64,000 nt of DNA, from positions 1,674,001-1,738,000 of the forward strand of contig CAWDEX010000001.1 in assembly GCA_963801475.1 (NCBI GenBank), in the 5' to 3' direction. Below are positions 59,201 through 64,000 of this stretch, piece after piece (position 1 is the stretch's first letter; the number at the start of each line of letters is the position of its first letter). Source of the stretch: DAOMFB01 sp963801475 (GTDB lineage: Bacteria > Acidobacteriota > Thermoanaerobaculia > UBA5066). A program made the translations under genes and the position numbers. The notes beneath the pieces are model-generated. The model was not told where the DNA came from. It did no database searches and saw nothing but the letters and a program-made list of their open reading frames with translations.

Positions 59201-60001
59201 CTACCAGCCCAGCTTCGTCGCGGCGTGGGCGATCATCTTCCGCCACCAGATCCACTCGTGGCTCACGTCCGTGCCCCAGATGTCGAGCGTGTGCGGGATT
59301 CCCTTCGAGCTGAGGATGGACGACAGCCCGAACGAAGCGTCCGGCATCTCGTAGGGGCCCCGCCCCGACACGAGGTAGATGGTGCAGGCGTCGCGGAGCC
59401 GGTCGAGATAGTTCCCCGTGAGGCCGGGCACGTACCAGGCCGGGTTGTTGTAGTAGCAGTTGTCGTCGCTGTAGCCCCGCAGGTAGTGCGGCGCCAGGTC
59501 GTAGAAACCGCTCATGGCGACGAGCGTCCCGAAGAGGTCGGGCCGGCGGAAGAGGGCGTTCGCCGCGTGGAAGGCGCCGAAGCTCGCCCCCGCGGCCGTG
59601 ACGCGGAGCTCCTCGTCGCCGGCCGCCGAGCGGATGAACGGGACGACCTCCTCCTCGACGAACGTCGAGTAGAGCGACTGAAGGCGGGCCTGCTCCTCGA
59701 CGGCGGCGTCCGGGTTCATCCACGCCCGGCGGTTGATCGTGTCGATGGAGAAGAGGCGGAGGCGCTCCGAGAGGAGGAACGGCTCGAGGGCCTTCACGAG
59801 GCCGAAGTTCTCGTTGTCGAAGGGATCGCCCGCGGCCGTCGGGAAGAGGAGCAGGGGCCGACCGGAGGTCCCGTAGGAGACGATGGTCGTCACCTCGCCG
59901 AGCGCCGGGCTCTCGATCGCGTCGATCCGGCGCGAAAGAGCCGGGTCGAGCGGGTCGGGGATCAGCGATCCGTGAACGCCGCTGGCCGTCTGGCGGGAAA
60001 T
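59201..60001 (-). CDS. Esterase-like alpha/beta hydrolase
   Basis: An alpha/beta hydrolase of the putative esterase family. The nucleophile elbow is GASFGAFHA, and the oxyanion part lies in LLLFPTAAGDPF. An acid-histidine end reads IWGTDVSHEWIWW. The first ordinary start is GTG 59893, but the frame stays open upstream and the added stretch RRIDAIESPALGEV lines up with the N-terminal strand of this family. A near-perfect Shine-Dalgarno GGAAGGAGGT sits 5 bp before ATT 60001, so I give ATT as the start; the shorter form is the conservative choice. It follows dinB in the same direction. Substrate unknown. Confidence 0.72.
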   Translation of the reverse strand: MSRQTASGVHGSLIPDPLDPALSRRIDAIESPALGEVTTIVSYGTSGRPLLLFPTAAGDPFDNENFGLVKALEPFLLSERLRLFSIDTINRRAWMNPDAAVEEQARLQSLYSTFVEEEVVPFIRSAAGDEELRVTAAGASFGAFHAANALFRRPDLFGTLVAMSGFYDLAPHYLRGYSDDNCYYNNPAWYVPGLTGNYLDRLRDACTIYLVSGRGPYEMPDASFGLSSILSSKGIPHTLDIWGTDVSHEWIWWRKMIAHAATKLGW

Positions 60002-60006
60002 GCCGC

Positions 60007-60016
60007 ACCTCCTTCC
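60007..60016 (-). promoter_or_regulatory. Near-perfect Shine-Dalgarno facing an ATT codon
   Basis: Minus-strand GGAAGGAGGT (60016 to 60007) is 5 bp before ATT 60001. No ATG, GTG or TTG lies at usable distance in the hydrolase frame. The site lies just beyond the dinB stop. Confidence 0.55.
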
Positions 60017-60034
60017 TGGCCCGGCGCCGGGACG

Positions 60035-60538
60035 TCACCCAAACGGGTTCTCGTCCGCGGTCGGCCCGTAGACGGATGGTACGGGAACGTCGAGGAGACG
60101 GAGATAGACCGACAGCTGTCCGCGGTGATGGACCGAGTGGTTGAGGAGGATCGTCCGAAGGAACGCGATCCGCGGCATCGCCATGAGGGTCACCGGGCCC
60201 TGGGATAGCGTCCAGGTTCCCAGGGCCATTGCGTCGTCCAGCCGCGTCATGGCTTCCTTCGCGCCCGCGCAGGCCGTATCGAACGCCTTCACGATCTCGG
60301 CGGTCGTCGCGGGGACGGGAGGTGCCGGCGGAGCGGTCGCGAAATCGAGGCCGTCCTTCAGGACCGACGTCCCGACGAAGACCGGGATCGACGCGAGGTG
60401 GTGAGCCAGCTTGCCGAGGGTCATCGACTTCCTGTGCGGCTGCCAGCCGAGCTTCGCGTCCGGGCAGCGCTCGATCAGCTTTCGCGTCGTCGACGCTTCG
60501 CGGTCGAACTCCATCAGGAGCGGGTCGATGAGCCTCAT
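60035..60538 (-). CDS. DinB-family protein
   Basis: A 167-aa four-helix-bundle protein of the DinB/YfiT superfamily. Three metal-binding histidines are visible: KLAHHLASIP near residue 45-50, and NHSVHHRGQLSVYLRLLD near 137-142. Family members are thought to be metal-dependent hydrolases or thiol transferases, often stress-linked; the substrate here is unknown. ATG 60538 has GGAAGGAGG upstream. It is divergent from the membrane synthase-like gene, with 43 bp between them carrying an imperfect GC-rich inverted repeat. Confidence 0.88.
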   Translation of the reverse strand: MRLIDPLLMEFDREASTTRKLIERCPDAKLGWQPHRKSMTLGKLAHHLASIPVFVGTSVLKDGLDFATAPPAPPVPATTAEIVKAFDTACAGAKEAMTRLDDAMALGTWTLSQGPVTLMAMPRIAFLRTILLNHSVHHRGQLSVYLRLLDVPVPSVYGPTADENPFG

Positions 60539-60581
60539 GGGGGCCTCCTTCCGGAAGGGCCCCTGTATCGTAGCCTCCCGG

Positions 60582-62672
60582 ATGGTTCTCTACGCCCTGA
60601 CCGTCTTTCTCTCCGCCTTCCTGCTTTTTCAGGTCCAGCCGCTCATCGGGCGGTTCCTTCTTCCCTGGTTCGGCGGGACACCCGCCGTCTGGACGACCTG
60701 CCTCCTCTTCTTCCAGCTGGTCCTCTTCGGCGGGTACCTCTACGCGCACGGCCTGGCTCGTCTCACCCCGGCGCGTCAGCGCCGCCTTCACACGTCGCTT
60801 CTCGCCACCGCCGTCGCTCTCCTCGCCGTCTTCGCCATCCGGTTCGGCGCGCCGCTGTCGCCACCGGCCTTCCTGAAGCCTGAGGCGAGCGGCGCCCCGG
60901 CCGTCCGGATCCTCGCCCTCCTCGGCCTGACGGTCGGCCTCCCCTACTTTCTCCTCTCCTCCACCGGCCCGCTCCTCCAGTCCTGGGCCGCCCGCCTCCC
61001 CCGTCCCGAGCGGGTCTGGCGCCTCTTCGCCCTCTCGAATCTCGGCTCTCTTCTCGCGCTCCTCGCCTACCCGTTCGCGATCGAGCCCACGCTCCGGCTC
61101 GGCGCCCAGGCGTGGGCCTGGTCCGCGCTCTTCGTCCTCTTCGTCGTTGCCGCGGCGGCCGCGGCCGCGCGACAGGCCTGCTCCCCCGCCGGCCCCCCCC
61201 CGCTCGAGACCGCCGATCCCGGCGCGGCTTCCCGCCCCGGGGACCGTCTTCTCTGGCTCGCGCTTTCCGCGTGTGGTTCGATCCTCCTGATGGCCACCAC
61301 CAACCAGATGTGCCAGGAAGTGGCGGTCATCCCGTTCCTCTGGGTCCTCCCCCTTTCGCTCTACCTCCTCACGTTCATCCTCTGCTTCGAAGCGCCCCGG
61401 TTTCCGTGGCGGCCCGTCGCGTCGGTTCTGTTCGCCCTCTCGGTGGCGCCGGTCCTCTACGTCCTTCAGAACGCCGCCCGCGCCAAGGCGCCACTCCAGA
61501 TCGGCGTCTACGCCCTGACCCTGTTCGCCGGGTGCCTCGTCTGCCACGGAGAGCTCTACCGTCTCCGACCCGCGCCCGCACGACTCACGGGGTTCTATCT
61601 GACGGTGGCCGGCGGCGGTGCCCTCGGTGGCGTCTTCGTGGGCGTCCTCGCTCCCCTGCTGTTCAACGGGTACTGGGAGTACCCGGTCGGCCTCCTCCTC
61701 TGTGGCGCGCTCCTGATCGGCCTCGTCGGGCGCGACGCGGCGGCGCCTGCGGTGCGACGAACCCTCGTCCGGACGGGCCTGGCCGCGGCGTCGATCCTCG
61801 CCGTCACGCTCCTGGCGTTGCGGGTGGCGGAGGCCGTCCCGGGGGCCCCCTCGATGTCCCGGAACTTCTACGGCGTCCTTCGCGTCCGGGAAGAGCTGCC
61901 CGGGGATGCCACATGGCATCTCCGCGCGCTGACGCACGGCCGGATCCAGCATGGCTTCCAGTACCTCGCCCCCGACAGGCGCCGGCAGCCGACCACCTAC
62001 TACGGCGAGGAGAGCGGCGTCGGTCGCGCCCTCCGCGCCCACCCGCGCCGCGCCTCGGGCGAGAGCCTCCGGATCGGCGTGGTCGGCCTCGGCGTCGGGA
62101 CCCTCGCGGCGTACACGCGGCCGGGCGACGTCCTCCGTTTCTACGAGATCAATCCGGACGTCATCGCCCTCTCGAAGGGTCCGGATCCCCGCTTCACCTT
62201 CCTGGCCGATGCCGCGGGTTCCGTCGACGTCGTCGAGGGGGACGCGCGCCTCTCCCTCGAGCGCGAGCTCGCGCGAGGCGAGCCGCAGCGATTCGACGTC
62301 CTCGTGCTCGACGCCTTCTCGAGCGACGCCATTCCGGTCCACCTCCTGACGGCCGAAGCCTTCGCCACGTATCTCGCGCACCTCCGTGACGCCGACGCGA
62401 TCGTCGCCGTGCACACCTCGAACCGCCACATCCGACTCGAGCCGGTCCTCCTGGAGGTGGCGCGCCGGTACGGCCTCGCGGCCGTGGAATCGGACACCGA
62501 CCCCGCGGGGCCCGCCTACTCGCGGAGCGTCTGGGTCCTGCTGTCGCGCCGGACGGACGTGCTTCGGCGCCCCGGCATCGGGGAAGCCGCGGTGGAGCTG
62601 ACGGGACACGGCCGACGTGTCTCCCTCTGGACCGACGATTACAGCAACGTCTTCGGCGTCGTCGTCCGGTAG
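60582..62672 (+). CDS. Membrane protein fused to a spermidine-synthase-like domain
   Basis: A 696-aa protein with about 11 hydrophobic segments in residues 1-430 and a cytoplasmic Rossmann domain at about 500-640. The latter resembles spermidine synthase: GVVGLGVGTLAAYTRPGDVL, FYEINPDVIALSK, and DVLVLDAFSSDAIPVHLLT. Such fused proteins are annotated as spermidine-synthase-like transporters, but true substrates are unknown. The usual polyamine-synthase catalytic aspartate environment is only partly preserved. ATG 60582 has a TATCGT box 10 bp upstream. No speD is near. Confidence 0.8.
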   Translation: MVLYALTVFLSAFLLFQVQPLIGRFLLPWFGGTPAVWTTCLLFFQLVLFGGYLYAHGLARLTPARQRRLHTSLLATAVALLAVFAIRFGAPLSPPAFLKPEASGAPAVRILALLGLTVGLPYFLLSSTGPLLQSWAARLPRPERVWRLFALSNLGSLLALLAYPFAIEPTLRLGAQAWAWSALFVLFVVAAAAAAARQACSPAGPPPLETADPGAASRPGDRLLWLALSACGSILLMATTNQMCQEVAVIPFLWVLPLSLYLLTFILCFEAPRFPWRPVASVLFALSVAPVLYVLQNAARAKAPLQIGVYALTLFAGCLVCHGELYRLRPAPARLTGFYLTVAGGGALGGVFVGVLAPLLFNGYWEYPVGLLLCGALLIGLVGRDAAAPAVRRTLVRTGLAAASILAVTLLALRVAEAVPGAPSMSRNFYGVLRVREELPGDATWHLRALTHGRIQHGFQYLAPDRRRQPTTYYGEESGVGRALRAHPRRASGESLRIGVVGLGVGTLAAYTRPGDVLRFYEINPDVIALSKGPDPRFTFLADAAGSVDVVEGDARLSLERELARGEPQRFDVLVLDAFSSDAIPVHLLTAEAFATYLAHLRDADAIVAVHTSNRHIRLEPVLLEVARRYGLAAVESDTDPAGPAYSRSVWVLLSRRTDVLRRPGIGEAAVELTGHGRRVSLWTDDYSNVFGVVVR

Positions 62673-62679
62673 GAGCCGG

Positions 62680-63783
62680 TCAGGAAAGGGCCGCCGAAAG
62701 CTCGTGGAAGCGCCGCCGGAAGAGGATCATCTCCTCCGCGCTTCGCGCGTCCGGATGAAGCCGGTTTGCCAGGAGGACGTAGATCCGCCCGCGGAGCGGG
62801 TCGACGAAGAGGGAACTCCCCGTGAAACCGGTGTGGCCGAAGCTCTCCGGAGCGAGCGCCTCGCCGGCGCTCCGGACGGTCCGCGCGAGGGCCCAGCCGA
62901 GCCCCCGGTCCTCTCCGAGACCCTCCGTCTGGTTTCGGACGGCCTCGGCCACGGATCCTTCCGCCAGAAGGCGCGGATCCCGGCCGAGCCAGGCCCTGGC
63001 CAGCGCCGCGACCGCTTCGGCCGTCCCGAAGAGGCCGGCGTTCAGGGACACGCCGCCTCCCCGCCGCAGGGCGTTTCCGTCGTTCACCTCTCCGTTCACG
63101 ACGCCGCGGCGGAACGCCGGGTAGGCGAGGCCGCGTTCCGCGACCTTCCGTCGTTCCGTGGCGTCGTCCCGTTCGCCTCCCGCCGCCCGCAGACGATCGC
63201 CCCCGGCGGGGGCGAAGACCAGATCCGGGGAGAGGCCGAGCGGGCCGGACACGCGTGCGGCGAAGAAGGCGTCGAGCGGCATTCCAGAAACGCGCTCGAC
63301 GACGTCCGAGAGGAGGAGATACCCGGGGCACGAGTAGACGACCTTCCGGCCGGGCGGCCCGTCCGGCTCGAGGTCGGCCAGCCCCTTCCGGTACGCCGCG
63401 CGCCCCTCGCCCCGGACGTAATGAGGGAACCAGTCGACGACGCCTCCCGTGTGCGCGAGAAGACGCCGGAGCGTCACGCCGTCGAATTTCGTCTTCCTCC
63501 AGAGGTCATCGAAGCGGGAGACCTCGTCGTCGAGCGCGAGGAGCTTCTCCTCGACGAGGGCGAGAACGAGCGCGGCGCCGACCAGCGGCTTCGTGAGCGA
63601 CGCGAGGTCCCAGAGCGTCCCGGCCTCCGCCGGGGCGCGTTCGGCATCCGGCTCGAGCCGGGACGCCCCCGCTTCGCCCGCGAAGAGGACCTCTCCGTCG
63701 GACTCGACGCGAGCGCACGCGGCGGCGAAGATCCCCCGCTCGACACCCTCCGAGAGAAGACGGAGGGCCGCTTCCCGGCTCAT
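62680..63783 (-). CDS. Serine hydrolase, class C beta-lactamase/penicillin-binding-like
   Basis: A 367-aa beta-lactamase-fold serine hydrolase. The active-site S-x-x-K is SLTK (Ser62, Lys65) in DLASLTKPLVGAAL. The second-motif tyrosine lies in VVYSCPGYLLLSD, and the third motif is HTG in SFGHTGFTGSSLFVD. No signal peptide is seen, so it may be cytoplasmic and act on peptides or esters, not on antibiotics. It overlaps the upstream cut gene by ATGA and converges with the preceding gene at 7 bp. Confidence 0.88.
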   Translation of the reverse strand: MSREAALRLLSEGVERGIFAAACARVESDGEVLFAGEAGASRLEPDAERAPAEAGTLWDLASLTKPLVGAALVLALVEEKLLALDDEVSRFDDLWRKTKFDGVTLRRLLAHTGGVVDWFPHYVRGEGRAAYRKGLADLEPDGPPGRKVVYSCPGYLLLSDVVERVSGMPLDAFFAARVSGPLGLSPDLVFAPAGGDRLRAAGGERDDATERRKVAERGLAYPAFRRGVVNGEVNDGNALRRGGGVSLNAGLFGTAEAVAALARAWLGRDPRLLAEGSVAEAVRNQTEGLGEDRGLGWALARTVRSAGEALAPESFGHTGFTGSSLFVDPLRGRIYVLLANRLHPDARSAEEMILFRRRFHELSAALS

Positions 63784-64000
63784 CTCGCCGGCGCGGCCGA
63801 CGGGGAGCGTGCCGCCGGCGCGGCCCGCGGAAGCGGCTGGTCCAGGACGTCGCCGGCTGCCTCGAGCCGGGCCAGGAACGGCTCGATCGTCTTCAGGTTC
63901 GCGCGGACGCTCTCGGGCTCCTTCTCCCGCGATTCCCGCCGGGTCCGGTTCGCCTCCGCCTCGAAGTTGGCCATCTGCTCCGCGAGGAGCCTCCGCGACC
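63780..64000 (-). CDS. C-terminal part of an unknown protein (cut by window edge)
   Basis: The frame is open from the window end to a TGA at 63780. About 72 residues are visible, highly charged and helical (RRLLAEQMANFEAEANRTRR, then VRANLKTIEPFLARLEAAGD), ending in a Pro/Ala/Arg tail. An ATG at 63974 exists, but the helical pattern continues upstream of it, so this is more likely the end of a longer gene. The stop overlaps the serine hydrolase start by ATGA. I cannot name it. Confidence 0.5.
   Translation of the reverse strand, partial: SRRLLAEQMANFEAEANRTRRESREKEPESVRANLKTIEPFLARLEAAGDVLDQPLPRAAPAARSPSAAPAR

Noticed and set aside
59893..60037. Read-through or selenocysteine joining of DinB and the hydrolase, which share a frame across a TGA
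   Set aside because: A near-perfect ribosome-binding site follows the TGA, no SECIS-like hairpin is evident, and the two are separate known families.
59166..62609. Minus-strand open frame of 1147 codons
   Set aside because: It runs antisense to hmgA, the membrane synthase-like gene and across dinB. Its translation is Arg/Gly/Pro-rich with no recognisable motif, as expected for the opposite strand of GC-rich genes.
62680..63783. Antibiotic-resistance beta-lactamase
   Set aside because: The fold motifs fit the serine hydrolase family broadly. There is no signal peptide and no AmpR-like regulator, so a resistance role is not supported.
1..64000. CRISPR arrays, insertion sequences, prophage genes, tRNA or rRNA genes
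   Set aside because: I saw no regularly spaced repeats, no transposase or phage-like protein, and no cloverleaf or rRNA-like tract. The only recombinase is a XerD-type housekeeping enzyme. Reading by eye could miss a single tRNA hidden in a short gap, but the gaps are nearly all too small.

Overview
This 64 kb window is a gene-dense, very GC-rich piece of bacterial chromosome holding about 60 protein genes. I see no tRNA, rRNA, transposon, prophage or CRISPR array, and no stretch longer than about 130 bp lacks a gene. Lipid A and LPS-export genes (lpxB, msbA, the Lpt system) show a Gram-negative envelope. The gene order (scpAB, cmk, rpsA; lpt, rpoN, hpf, hprK, rapZ, PTS) together with strong proteinaceous-substrate catabolism fits an Acidobacteriota-like or deltaproteobacterium-like lineage. 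I favour Acidobacteriota (Thermoanaerobaculia-like), but this is inference from gene order and not a phylogenetic result.

Layout. Positions 1-6006 (+): chromosome segregation (scpA end, scpB), rRNA pseudouridine synthase, hisC, cmk, rpsA and an HU/IHF protein. 6059-15771 (+): HIT protein, two small membrane proteins, lpxB, msbA, yicC, gmk, rpoZ, a family-4 uracil-DNA glycosylase, a lipoprotein-like unknown and priA. 15809-21250 (+): accA, recJ, an LptC/LptA fusion and lptB. 21295-28994 (+): rpoN, hpf, hprK, rapZ, EIIA, HPr and EI (a phosphotransferase chain with no sugar permease in view), a cupin and a secreted unknown. 29035-35278 (+): miaB, a DUF151 nuclease-like protein, parA, parB and an LptF-LptG fusion. 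35289-49828 (-): ahcY, an ArsR-methyltransferase regulator, metK, rsmD, a secreted unknown, a short tRNA nucleotidyltransferase-like gene, dnaE, a Na+/H+ antiporter-like protein, an M50-like membrane protease, guaA, a membrane protein and a lytic transglycosylase. 49869-55821 (-): a six-gene trans-4-hydroxy-L-proline degradation operon. 55869-56798 (-): a XerD-like recombinase. 56885-59190 (+): 4-hydroxyphenylpyruvate and homogentisate dioxygenases. 59201-64000: an esterase-like hydrolase, DinB, a spermidine-synthase-like membrane protein, a serine hydrolase and a cut gene.

How it works together. Housekeeping functions (envelope, replication and repair, translation, methyl cycle) sit beside amino-acid catabolism: hydroxyproline to 2-oxoglutarate, and tyrosine to maleylacetoacetate. 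This suggests a cell that feeds on protein or collagen-like material. The methyl cycle (metK, regulator, ahcY) is a self-contained block with an inverted repeat on the regulator promoter.

No clear new defence or mobile system is present. The most unusual signals concern gene expression and protein architecture. At least six genes have a TANNNT box 6-7 bp before the start codon and no Shine-Dalgarno sequence, which suggests leaderless mRNAs. Two genes appear to start at CTG inside a CTGA stop-start overlap, and one appears to start at ATT behind a near-perfect Shine-Dalgarno sequence. LptC/LptA and LptF/LptG each appear as one polypeptide.
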